From: Annona cherimola
Taxonomy: Eukaryota > Streptophyta > Magnoliopsida > Magnoliales > Annonaceae
DNA length: 64,000 bases
Assembly (NCBI GenBank): GCA_030490835.1
Contig: CM059975.1
Location: 12,281,579 to 12,345,578 of the forward strand
Direction of reading: 5' to 3'
The notes beneath the pieces are model-generated. The model was given only the letters and a program-made list of their open reading frames with translations. It ran no database searches and had not been told where the DNA came from. Below are positions 36,697-49,300 of this stretch, in pieces; the first letter of the stretch is position 1, and every line of letters starts with the position of its first letter. Made by a program: the position numbers and the translations under genes.

Positions 36697-39600
36697 TAAA
36701 CCAAGTGAATCCCACATTTACTAATATGCCACTCACAGGCTTTCCGCCAAACAACTCCCTAGCACCCATGCACGAAAGAAGGTACTATAGCGAATAGTAC
36801 AGCTGGACCATTTCATCCAGAAATTAGATTCAGACCATGCGTATAATTAGCTTTAATGCAATTGGTGCAATATATAATTTATTTTATTTTAAATTTTTTT
36901 ATATATTTATGCAATCTCAAGCATAATGCAATTAGTTTTTACAATTTTTATTGTTTTTAATATTTTATAAAAAATTTAAAAATTAAATTTTCATGTGTTG
37001 GCATGCGAAAAATGCCCTTTTATTTTTAAAATTCAAAATAAAATACCTAAAAAAATATATAAAAAACTTATATGAGACATTTATGTTTAGGCCTACATAT
37101 ATGTGATACAAAAATGATAAAAGATGGTAACTATATGCCAATAACTATTTTTAAGAAATAATTTGATATCTTAATTACTCAGTTATCTTTTTTATCTTTA
37201 TATTCTAATTATTTTATTATAAAATTATCATATTTATTCTCACTTTACTCTTATTATATCATATTAATCTTATATTTGTTAAAAACCTAACTTACTTTTT
37301 CCCCACTACGTGTGCAACAAAAAAGGTGTCCAAACATTTAGTCTCGATACAATTTGTGCAAATGATTGATCGGTAATTAAATTTGATCATGCACTCTACG
37401 ACAGACTAAATGTACAAAATGTCATCATCATTAACCTTGGGATCTTCCCAAAAGAGCAACAAAATGTATTGCGTAAGTTTCGCATGTATGAATTTTGACT
37501 TTTAATCCATACGGTCATCTACTCATGCACAAGTATACGAGATTTCTCCACTTTTCCTCGTAAGGTTTCTATATTTGAACGAGGGAAATTTTATAAAATT
37601 TCTCAGAAAAAGTCGGCCAAAGTTTCAATGATATTTCAAAAATATCCTTAATTAGTTTAGAAGGTGTAACTAGAGCTAATAAAACTTATATTCACTTCAA
37701 CTTTAACCATATTTCTAAAATGTTAACTTTAAACTTGACCCATTTGTAAGTCTAAATTTTAATTATATGTTTGAAACTCGAGTTTGGATTAAGTTAAAAT
37801 TCTTCTATCAATATACATTTATTGTCCATTTTATATTTATTTAACTTCAAATCTCACTGGAAAAAGTATGAAATGATAACTATTTTTTATCTCAAAGCAA
37901 GAAAACCCGACAATACTTCAGAGTAAAAAGAATAAGAAAATCATCCAACCACTATAATAATATCAAGTCAAATTTAAGATTACAGCAAGTTTACTTCAAA
38001 TAGAACAAACATCCAATCACCAGTCTCATGTCCAAACATCTAAATTATAAGAACCAAACTATGATATCCAACATACATGTTTAAATTATAACCCAACCAC
38101 ATAGAACATCTTAAGCTTTCAACATAATTTTAATTTTTCTTGTCTTCGAACTACCATTAAGCTAAACTTTTTTCCTAAAAGAAAATACAAAAAAATTGAT
38201 GTTATATTATATAATTGGACATAAGGAGAACAATGATTATATCAAAATATCTTATATAAGATATTGTTTGGATAGATAAAAAACTCAGTAAAAACAAAAA
38301 CTCCGTGTATTAAATGCATGTGTCTCACTATGATGGATAAAAAACTGTTGCATGCTACTATTGACAGTATGCATTAATTGCACCCAAGTCATTTTTTGCC
38401 GTGTCTTCCTAATTTCTCCTCTCCATTGGTATTTGGTACAAATACTCTGCGTTTGTATTCATCATCATCGCACGTACGAAAAACTTCTTAGTTTGGAAAA
38501 CAACCCTGAAATGACAACTTTGCAACTTTAAGTCCCTGGTCGATAAGTTTTATACTCTTGCATGAGATTTTATTATCCCCCTTAAATTAATTTTTAGTGG
38601 AAGAGGAGGTAAAATGACGCATATTGATGATTCATTAGCTTCCTCTAAAAAATAAGTAATATTAGTTTAAAAATGATATCGAAAATATGTTAAATAATTG
38701 AAACATATGAAAATATATTTTAGCTATTGGATATTTGTATAGTTGATTAATAAATTATTTATATTCTACATTTTTTAGAGCAGCTCTTAGTCGATCTTGA
38801 GTGGTTCTAAAACTATGCTTCATGAGGGACTACACAACATTACAAAATTATCTAAACCTTTCATTCTCAACTAATTTAAATAGAAATTTATTATGAATAA
38901 TTATTCATGCTATTAACCGTTTGCAAGCTTTTTAGTTAAATTTTCCATTAGTCTTCTTGTATCTCACTTGAATCTTCCATATTTAATTGGGTTTTTGATC
39001 ATTTAGATGGATGTATAAAATTTCAGTGCACATAGGTGTAAAAATATCTTTATTATTTTTTATAATTTTTATAAAATTATTTAATCTAAGAATATTTAAT
39101 TTATAAGCTAAATTTTACTATTTTAGGAGATTTGCCTTTATATATTTTTAAAATTTTCAAAAAATAATATTTTAAAAACTTGAGACCGAATTGATATAAA
39201 TTTAGTATGGGTTCGGGCTAGGAAAATTATACTCGGGGCTAAAAACAACAATTTAAACTTAATGCATTTCGGTTCGATGAACCAAGTTTAGGTCAAAATA
39301 GTTACTAATTACTTTCAGCGCCCTTTATTATCAAGTAAAAAATGCTAAAAAATTTTAGTAGAAAAAATTTGAAAGAATGAAAAAAATATTTAATACCAAG
39401 AATGATGATTAGGATAAAGAATAAAAATTAGATAAGATGGGCACGTAAAAAGATTAAAAATGATTATAATAAATATAAAATAGATAAGATAATTATATAA
39501 AATGACTAGGATTCAAACACAGCCATAAAAATGTAGACCATTACGCAGTTGAAATGTTACATCGTAAAAAAATTATTTAGGAAAGATGGGTCAAGTTTTC

Positions 39601-40260
39601 TTTTTGTTTTTTGTTTTATTTTGTAATTTTTTTTGCAAAATATCATTTCATACTAGTATGGACCGGTCCAAAAACATTATTTTTTTAATTTATTTACAAA
39701 ATGGTTAATCTAGTAATGTTTAATTTATAAACTATTTTTTTGTACCAATTCCGAAGATGTATATATCTTTATTTTAGATTTTTAAACATGTGAGTATCTT
39801 AGTCATATTTCAAAAATATAAAATAATTAAAATATCTTTATATTTAAAAATTCAAAATAAATATATATATATCTATCTCTAAAATTGATAAAAATTAATT
39901 TATAGATTAAACATAACTAAAATAATAATTTTGTAAAAAAATTTTTAAAAATAAAAATACGTATTTTAAACAAATCTAAAATGATCTCATTTCCTCCTAA
40001 AATTTATTAAAATTAGTTTATAGATTAAATATAATAATAATTTTGTAAAAAATTTTAAAAAAATAAAAAAAATGTATTTCAAACGAATCTAAAATGATCT
40101 CATTTCCTCCTGCGTCTGCGATGATCAGCACTCATTTTTTTTCATGGTCTTCCCAAACGGAGTATATTTTCTACGCCTACAAATGCGTCAGTCTTATCTT
40201 GTTTCATTTCTTATGCCTAGTGGGAATATTCGCGTGGTTTCAGCTATCGTTGTGAAATCC
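36697..40260. other. Intergenic spacer upstream of the CK1 gene
   Basis: No gene supported. About 37660-38100 matches the first part of the hAT-type family C element (ggtgtaactagagctaataaaac…ttcacttcaacttta). About 39330-39530 resembles family A. The rest is AT-rich. Confidence 0.5.
39881..40111. repeat. Tandem duplication of about 115 bp upstream of CK1
   Basis: Two adjacent AT-rich units both end aaatgatctcatttcctcct (at 39998 and 40111) and share tttatagattaaa…ataataattttgtaaaaa. The second unit ends about 260 bp before the CK1 ATG, so it borders or lies in the promoter. Confidence 0.85.
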
Positions 40261-40372
40261 GACTTTTCTCTTTCGTCGTCTTCATCTTCCAATTTGCGCG
40301 CGCACAGAAACCCTAACTTAGCTCTCCAGGTTCTGAGATTTTCGGCGGATCTTGGTCGCAATCTGCTACAGC
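40261..40372 (+). promoter_or_regulatory. CK1 5' leader with telo-box
   Basis: Pyrimidine-rich stretch (ttttctctttcgtcgtcttcatcttcc) followed by aaaccctaac at 40308-40317, a telo-box commonly found near start sites of broadly expressed plant genes. The exact TSS cannot be read. Confidence 0.5.
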
Positions 40373-43300
40373 ATGGAGAGGATCGTGGGCGAGAAATACA
40401 AGCTCGGACGGAAGATAGGGAGCGGATCCTTCGGCGAAATCTATCTCGGTGAGTTATTGGTTTATCTGTTTGTTTTCTATGTCCTTGTGAAATCCCAGTC
40501 AATGATTCTGTCGGAGGACTGTAGATCGCTGATTCAGTTGAAATTTGGTACGTGCAGCGACGCATATCGACACGCACGAGATCGTTGCAGTGAAGATTGT
40601 AAGCTTCTCCTATTCTTGCTGCTTCGATCTCTTTTTGTGATTTGAATCTGGGTTGGTATTAATATGATTTTGTTGCCGACGATTTCCCTTTTCCCCGTAC
40701 GCGTGATTTCTGCGAGGATGGAACGAAATGGTTTCTTTCGTTACTCATGATAGGATCATGAATTTACGCATCTCCACTGTCACTTCCAGTCGAAGTTTTG
40801 TATGTAGCCGCGAGGTTCTTCCCCGCTCTTGGACGCGTCTCATGTCGTCATCTGCCCTGGACGATGCATGCCACGATGTTGCACCTGAGGCCAATGATCG
40901 GCCGTCTGCATCCTTTCCGTGTCCCACCTCGTCCCTTCGACTTGATTTGACCGTTCATGTAGCTGTTTAGGGCTATGCACTTGGCATGCTCGTCCTGGCC
41001 AATCTGCCCATCCTCTGTATCTGTCCATTATACTGATCCGTCCCCCCTCCACCAACCCCCAAGCCAAGTTTGCTTGCAGTCGCACCCGTCCAATTGCCCG
41101 AGCGTGTGTCTGCTATGTAGGGTGGGCTGCGTCTTTGGACGTTGCGTTTGTGTTTTTGCTCCTCCGTCCCCTCTTCTCCTCTTTTGATGTCAATTTTGCT
41201 GCGGGTGTGCCTGCCCAGCTAGTCCCTGTGGTTCTCCTTGGTTTGCAAGGCGATCTTGTGGATGTGACATTTGCTTTGTTCAGTCTTGTCCGTTGCTATG
41301 ATTTGTCCCTCGATTGTGGATATTGCACTAACCTGTCCCTGTCCGCTTGGATGGGCGAGGCGAGGTTTGACGGTTGGTATTCATGTGTGGGGACACCTGT
41401 TGAGCTACTTCTTGTGGCCTCATCCTTCATGAGGCAATCCTCCTTGTCATATGCTATTTCCAGATTTGATTTTGTGTGTGTTGAGTGGGTTGCTTGTGGT
41501 AGCATCCTTTGCGGGGCGGTCCTCCTTGGTGTATGCTGCTTTCGGATTAGATTTCGCGTGCGGGTGTGCTTGTTGAGCTATTGCTCATGGTCATATCCTC
41601 TACGAGGCGACCCCCCGGTGTATGTTGCTTTTGGATTCATTTCTCATGCGGGCATGCCTGTTGAGTAGGTTGCTTGTGGTCGTATCCTTTGTGGGGCAAT
41701 CCTCTTTGGTGTATGCTGCTTTCGGCGTGGGCGATTCTCCTCGGTGTATGCTGCTTTCGGATTAGGTTTCGTGTGTGGGCGTGCCCGTTGAGCTATTGTT
41801 TGTGGTCATATCCTCTATGAGGTGATCCCCCTTGGTGTATACTGCTTTTGGATTCGTTTCTCGTGCAGACATGCCTGTTGAATGGGTTGCTTGTGGTCGT
41901 ATCCTTTGTGGGGCAATCCTCTTTGGTGTATGCTGCTTTTGGATTTGGTCTCTTGCGCGGGCGCGCCTGTCGAGCTGGTCGCATCCTTCTTGGGTTGATT
42001 CACATCAATATGTGCTGCTTTTGGATTCGGTTTTGCATGTGGGTAGGCTCGTTGAGCTGGTTGTCCGTGGTCACATTTTTTCTTGGGTGATCCTCCTCAG
42101 CGTAGGCAACTTTCGGACTTGGTTTCGCGTGTGGGTTGCTTGTGGTTGTATCTTTTCCGGGGCGATCCTTGGTGTATGCTGCTTTCAGATTTGGTTTCAC
42201 ATGCGGGCATACCCATTGAGCTGGTTGCTCATGGTTGCATCCTTTTTGGGGCAATCCATGTTGGTTTTTGTTGCTTTTGGATTCGTTTCATTAGTGGGAA
42301 CGCTTGTGGTCGCCTCCTTTGTGAGATGATCCATGTTGGTGTATGCTTCTTTTAGATTTGGTTTTGCATGCGGGCGTTGTTGAAATTGTTGCTCATGGTT
42401 ACATCCTGCTTTTAGCTTCGGTTTTGCGTGTGGGTGCGCCCGTTGAGATGGTTTGTAAAATATAGATTTTTCTGTTTGGCTTTGTAGACAGTCGCAAATT
42501 TCAGTTCTGAATGCGACGAATGATTTCCTTCCTTTGTTTTTGAAGGTGGTTGTTGTTGTGGTTTTTGTGGGGCAACAGTGACTTTTCCTTTGGGATTAAG
42601 GTGCCGAATCTGTGTAAGCACAATATTTGCTGTCACCTGTCAACGATATGATTTAGGGTAAAGATCATGTTTTTAAGCTTTCTGTTTAGTTTGCTGTGCT
42701 TCGGCATTTTTAACTTCTTCAGGAATACTCCCACTTCACTTTTTCACATTGTTATCACCGAAGTGGCCTTAAGATTTCCTGTTTTATATATAATTGATTT
42801 GTCATACGTAAAGTTCTAGTTCCTTTTCATCTGGATTGTTCTTTTTGTTTATTATCATCTTGTGGAACCAATGAATTCTCCGCTGTTGTGACGTTGGGTT
42901 GAACTTCTGATTGAGTTGTCAGCCTTGTATTTCAACAGGAAAACAGCAAGACAAAACATCCACAATTGCTTTATGAGGCCAAGCTGTATAACATTCTTCA
43001 GGGAGGAAGTATGTGTTGTGCAACTGTAATATCAAAATAACATTATGACCAATGTTTACCCTTTTTTTGGAGCATTTGTCAATAACATTTTTTTCCGGTG
43101 CTAATATAATTTTCAGGTGGCATTGCTAGCATTAAATGGTGTGGAGTAGATGGAGAGGATAACATCCTTATTCTGGATTTGCTTGGTCCAAGTCTTGAAG
43201 ACCTGTTTGTCTATTGTGGAAGGAAGTTTTCATTAAAGACTGTCTTGTTGTTGGCAGAGCAGATGGTATCTAGATCTTTTTCCATAATGCATGGTTCTCC

Positions 43301-46300
43301 TAATGGTATTGTAGATTTGGTCAAAATGCAAATGCTTGATCAAGGTTATTTAGTATGCCAAGTATGGTTATTCAGCTCGATGAAAGGGATTAATTATGGA
43401 TTGCTAAACCTTGACATGCTTTGCTGTTGCTTGATTTTTGTGAACAAAGCAGTCGGATCCATTTTGGATCTATTCAAAGGGTTCCTATAGTATTATATTT
43501 TTGTGGGAGAAATCTACCTCCTTCGAAATGCGCAAACCAGATGTTCAAAATTTTATTGGATTGAGGCTATTGTGCTCTTTTGGGGAAATTCAAATTAAAG
43601 CCTCAAAAAGGGTATTATCGAAATCGAATATCTTCTATGATATACTATCAGTACAATCGGATGTTCAAATTTTCATTCCATCAAAACTCTTGTTCTTTTG
43701 GGAAAATCTGCTATTTAAGCCTAAAAAAAGTTATTATTGGAATCGAATGTCATCTTTACCATCTATCAGTAATTTACTAATTTTCCACATGTTTTTCTTT
43801 TCCATACTGATATCCAATATGTTGAGCGATGAATTGATAATATCACATTATTCTCTCTCTGCTTTTTGCAGATTACAAGAATAGAGTATTCTCACTCAAA
43901 AGGATTTCTACACAGGGACATCAAACCAGATAACTTCCTTATGGGTCTTGGACGGAAGGCGAATCAGGTAGGTATTGTTATTGTGGTCATGCAATATCTA
44001 CATGAATATTCCTCTTTGCCGCTTGTTTCATCTTATGGCTTGCATTAAATCACACAGGTTTACATCATTGATTTTGGACTTGCAAAAAGATATCGGGACT
44101 CCACAACCAACCGCCATATTCCTTACAGGTAACATTTTGCTGTTTCTGTGTGAACTTACTAAGCATCAGTCCTTTTTATACTCTATGAATTTTGAGCACT
44201 ATAATGTGTTGGTTGTTGAAACCTTCATTGGGTTTTATATTCTTAGCCTGTTCATGCCATAGCTGCTGTTAGCCTCACTTCAAGCATTATGGTACTTGGA
44301 CCTTCATGGCTGATTCCAATGGATTATGGGAAGTTTGAGAATTTAGAGATTCACATGGGTTTTTCTCTTGCATCAGAACATTTTTGCATATATCTTAGGC
44401 AGATGGTTTACTTCCTTTTGAGAGTAATCAGCACGATACATTGTGCATGGAAAGTGATGAATGATGCTGTTAATTTTGGAATCATACAGGATGCTTTATA
44501 GAAATGCCTACCGATGCTGCAAATTTGTATCCCTAATTCTAGTCAACTGCTGTGAAAGCATTTATTGAAAGAGATACTCTAATTCCTCATGAGTTTGCAA
44601 CTTTTTTGGTGTTTACCAAAGAAAGAAATCAAGATTACAATTGATAAAAGAAAGGGAAAATATAATGCACATACAGAAAGAAAAGTTGAAGGTCAGAGAA
44701 ATAATGGGGAGAGAGCATGGGTCTTCCTTGATGATGGCATGATTAAACAATTTACCTTTTCCTTTGCTTTATCTTTCAGAGAGAACAAAAATTTGACAGG
44801 GACTGCACGCTATGCAAGTTGCAACACTCATCTGGGCATTGGTATGAAGCAGGCTATCTTTTCAACAGATTTATTTATTTATTTATTACTATTGTGATCA
44901 TTATTTTTATTGTAGTGTTAATATGGTTTCGTAACCCTTTGTCTGCCATTTCCTTCAGAACAAAGCAGACGGGATGACCTGGAATCCCTTGGATACGTGC
45001 TCTTGTATTTTCTGAGGGGGAGGTTTGTATCTCCTATGGCCAGCAAATTTTCATACTGTTTGTCTACCGAGTTGCAGTATATTCTATGCGCATCTATTCT
45101 CTCAGTGCCTTTTACTTGCACAATTTCATGATTGAGAGAAGTCATATGGTTTGGACTTCATGATAACATGTGATGTTAATGTCCATTGAAAATTTTCCTG
45201 TGATAAACCTCAAGATGGTGGAGAATATGCCTATCTCATAACCAAACTGTTGCTGCTATGTTTTCTCATTTCTCCTGGGCCTTATTTTACTGTAAATTGC
45301 TTCCAACTGCTAGAAAATTTTAATCATCATATATTGATGAGGGTAAAAGTTTAAAAAAGCTTTTTTTTTTTTACATGAAGCAGTGATTCTAGGGATTCGG
45401 GTTTCTTGAACCTCTTGATTTAATGTCTAAATGTCATTCACAAAATTCTATCACTTTCAAAATAAAAAAATCTATTACTTTCTGTTTTCTGAAATTCTTG
45501 ATGGGACCCAAATCAAAATATAGCCAGTTACATTGTTTAGTATAAATTGTTTTATCATGTGATAAAAAATCCTTTGAATCAAATCTTAGGTAGGGGTGCA
45601 ACTCAGGCTTATGAAACTCGGGTTTACTTCAACCCTAACCCTAACTCTATTTGTAAAACTTCAACCCTAACCCTATTTGTAAATCTCAACCGTAACCCTA
45701 TTTTTGAAATTCGAGCTTGGGTTGAGTTTCGGGCTGACATTCTCCTATTAATATGTCTTTGTTACTCATCCTATATATATAGTTTTTCTCACAAACCTAT
45801 TGTATAAAAAAGTTTAAAAAACAATTTATTATAGAAAAGCAAGAAAAATTCAAATATCGCTTAAGTGTAGAAAACCTTTTAGACCAGTTGTGAGAGCATT
45901 GGTTGCCAGATCGGAGAACCGGTTTGAAACGAAGCTGTTCAAGCTAGTCTTTGAGCATCATAATTTCTTCCACCATTACTTAGATCTAAGAATCTCTCCA
46001 TTGGTAAGCCAATTGATAAGAGTCAATGAATCGCATTCAAATTCGATGTTGTTAAGGCTCATTTCTTTGTCCATTGACTCCATTCCAAACCCAACAATAG
46101 GAGTTTAGTTTCCGGCTAGATTGATTTTACAAACCACATTGCTGACGACCATTTGGCAGCAACAAATGTACCACTATAGTCTTTAATGATAGCACCGAAT
46201 CCTAAGATGTTGAGGTTTGAAGACATACCTGCATCTGTATTAAGTTTGACACGACAAAACCCATCTCTGGTTTGGTTTGGACTCCTGTTGCCGGGGCTGA

Positions 46301-49300
46301 TGGGGGATGCTGCTGGCACAAGAAGCCACGGACCGAAGGATGCATCGCTTCCACCGGAGAAGAAAGCCACGGACTGAAGGACGCCGCCGCAGCCGCAAGA
46401 AGCCGTGTGATTGCGATTTTGGGAACGGGAAGTCGAGAGTCGAGACGAGAACTTGGGAACGACGGGAAGACCGGAAGAGAGAGAAAGGCTGAAGCATCGA
46501 AGCTATGAAAGACTGGCAAAGACAGATGCGACTAGTCGTAGGGTGGAACGCAAACTAGCAACTGGCTGATATGGGGTGTGTTTGGTAATGAATAAAACTT
46601 TTGATGAAAAGTTTTGGAGAGTAAAAGTTGTCAAATGATGTGATACGATAGAGATAATGATAAGTAGTAAAGAGGATAAAGTTAAAATAGATAGGTTGGT
46701 TATGTGGATAGTAGTATAGAAATGTTAGGAAAGTGTGAAAAAATAATTAAAAAATATGATAGTTGTAGAGAGTGAAAAATTTTAGTTTAAAAAGTTTTAA
46801 CTTGACATTTTTAATCAATGGCCAAACACACCCATGATATCGATATATCATATAAAGCTGGGTTGCAGTGAGATGACAGTGAGATGAATTGACAAGTTGC
46901 AGGCGTATCATAGTTGCATATGTTGCAACGGATGGACAATAGGTTTTTGGTGGATTTTGGCATCGCCAAATTAGATGGGTGGTCGTGATGGCAAAATAGT
47001 AGGGGATGGTGGATTCGAGGGTAGTATGGTCATTTCCAAATATTTATCTTACCAGCTGTGTTCGTTTTCCATTTGAGTAATGTACTGTTAGATTTTAGGT
47101 ATATTTGAAATTTTGTGTTTATATTTAAAATTAGGAGTAAAAGGTTGTAAATATATTTGAAATTAACCTTTTTTTGACGAAAAATTATTTAAGTATAGTT
47201 AAATGACCCTATTTAAATGGTTTAAATTATTTAAATTGGTAAATGGTCATGATTTAATAGACTTCAAATTTATTATGAATCTGAAATTTAAAAATTTAAA
47301 AATTTATAATTTGTATGATTTCTATAGTATAACTATATGCGCTAATGGGCGTACAATTCAAATCCGACTGAAATCCAAACTACAAGTATTTCAAAATTTT
47401 TGTTGAAAAATTGCAAGCTCCCTGCCTTTCCCACTCTATACCCATTTGGCGCCCAAAAGACAGCAACCCAACCTTTATATTAAAAAATATATATTGTAAA
47501 CAGAAATTCGGATTTGGGTTCGGGTTTACCTGAACCCGAAACCGAGAATGGTTTCAATTCGGTCTGGGTTCGGGTCGGGAAATGTTGAGTTTCAGCACTA
47601 CGTACGGCCGGGTTCGGGCCGAACCCGGCCTAAGTTGCGCCCCTAATCTTAGGTAGCCAGTATCTGCTTAAAAATATGTAATTATGTGTAGATTATAAAA
47701 AATACTTAAATCCATTTACTGATGCATTAGAATATTATAATAATTTGTAAATCCATCCATCCATCCATGTAGGAAGAATGCTTTAAAATTTTCAGATGTT
47801 GAATTATCAGTTTTGAAATTGATTTAAATCTACATTGTATATTAGATGGGGCCGGTGCATCCTTGATTTGGACGAAACTTGGTTTCTTAGTCAAACAAAC
47901 AATTAAATATAATAGGTGGGGAGGATTTCACATCATTAAGGTGGGCTAAAACAGTATATTGGTGTGAACTGGTTTCATAGAAGTATAACCCGGCATTTTA
48001 AATAACGTGACTTAATTTTGTGGTGCACATCTGTTTCCTTGGTTGTCCTTTTGGTCCCTATAGGAATGTGATTGTATTGTATCAGTTGTTGGCTGAAGTA
48101 AGGTGCAGATGCTTTATGTAATTAACTTGTCCAATTTGTATCTCTGGTACATTACGTTGTATTAGTTGCATTTTTTTGTTGTGTTAACTTGGTCCACTTT
48201 GTATCTGTGGTTATGTTATGCGATGAGAATCTATTATTCTGACTAATGTATTCTTGTATGTAGCCTCCCGTGGCAGGGTCTAAAAGCTGCCACAAAAAAG
48301 CAAAAATATGATAAGATATGTGAGAAGAAGCTGGCAACTCCAATTGAAGTATGCATCCTTGGAAAAAAAATGGTTTTGTGCATTCATCTAGAAATTTCTG
48401 TATGAGGAGGAGACTCATTTCTGTACTTTCCTTCCTGAAAGGTTTTATGCAAGTCCCATCCTGTGGAATTTGCATCATACTTCCACTACTGCCACTCATT
48501 GCAATTTGATCAGAGGCCTGATTATGGATTCTTGAAGCGCCTATTCCGGGACTTGTTTACTCGTGAAGGTATTTAATGAGATTTATCATCCCAATTTTTT
48601 CATAATGTACTTTCTTTGGCAAACTCAAGCCTCATGAATTCATGTTATTACTGTGTCTTGTTGGTATAATTGCCCGATCCTCCTGTGCACGAAAATGTAA
48701 AATAGGAAATATTTCTTTTTCTAAAAGACATTGATTCCGCTAAATCATTCTAATCTTCAAACTGCTTAGTTTAGACTATTTTGTCATTTTTCTCAAATTT
48801 TAAAACATAACTTGAGTTCATTACATCCACATAACTGCTATCTATTTTTCCAACATTGCCCTTGTTTGTGAGGTATTGGTAATCTGTATTGGCTTGCCCA
48901 TGCTTCATGGTTTGTCTCCAAACAGTCTTGTATGTTTCCCTGGGGTGGTTGTGTTTTTGTTTTTTCGACGGTGTTACTCAAGAATTTTCTCATTGCATAT
49001 CCGATATGTGATTCTAGGGGCAGTATATGGTACATCATGCATTGCTGCCACCCTTGGTGTCCTTTTGTTCTCCCATCAGATTGAAGGTCACTTGGCTTCA
49101 TTTTGTTGCTTCTTAACATTGAAGCCAGTTTGTTATGCCTTAGCCCACACTTGTGAGGTTTTGTTTGCTTTGTAGTTTGACTCGTTATAGTTCAGGGATC
49201 TTCCATTGTGCTGCATGTTTAAAGGTGAGTGGACTGAAAATCCGAGACCTTTCTCACGACCCGTCTGATTTGTTGTTCCTTTCATAAATAATCATTTGAT

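Larger units (their letters stand above)
45591..47645 (+). mobile_element. Non-autonomous hAT-type DNA transposon in CK1 intron 8
   Basis: A 2055-bp element with terminal inverted repeats TAGGGGTGCAACT (45591-45603) and AGTTGCGCCCCTA (47633-47645), 12 of 13 matching. It is flanked by a perfect 8-bp duplication ATCTTAGG (45583-45590 and 47646-47653), the hallmark of hAT insertion. It encodes no transposase. Inside are a fragment of a retroelement RNase H-like domain and a nested family A MITE. The right end is rich in ggttcgggtt/aacccgaa motifs. Confidence 0.92.

Noticed and set aside
41832..42329. 165-codon + strand frame, and neighbouring frames, in CK1 intron 2
   Set aside because: It runs through the 91-bp minisatellite. 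Because 91 is not divisible by three, successive units are read in different frames, so the openness reflects low stop content and not coding selection.
45630..45700. AACCCTAACCCTA telomere-like repeats
   Set aside because: Only a few degenerate units, embedded in the start of the hAT-type element whose relatives show the same text in decayed form; not an interstitial telomere.
48838..49175. 93- and 99-codon frames on both strands in CK1 intron 10
   Set aside because: They lie wholly within an intron defined by in-phase kinase exons and have no recognisable domain.
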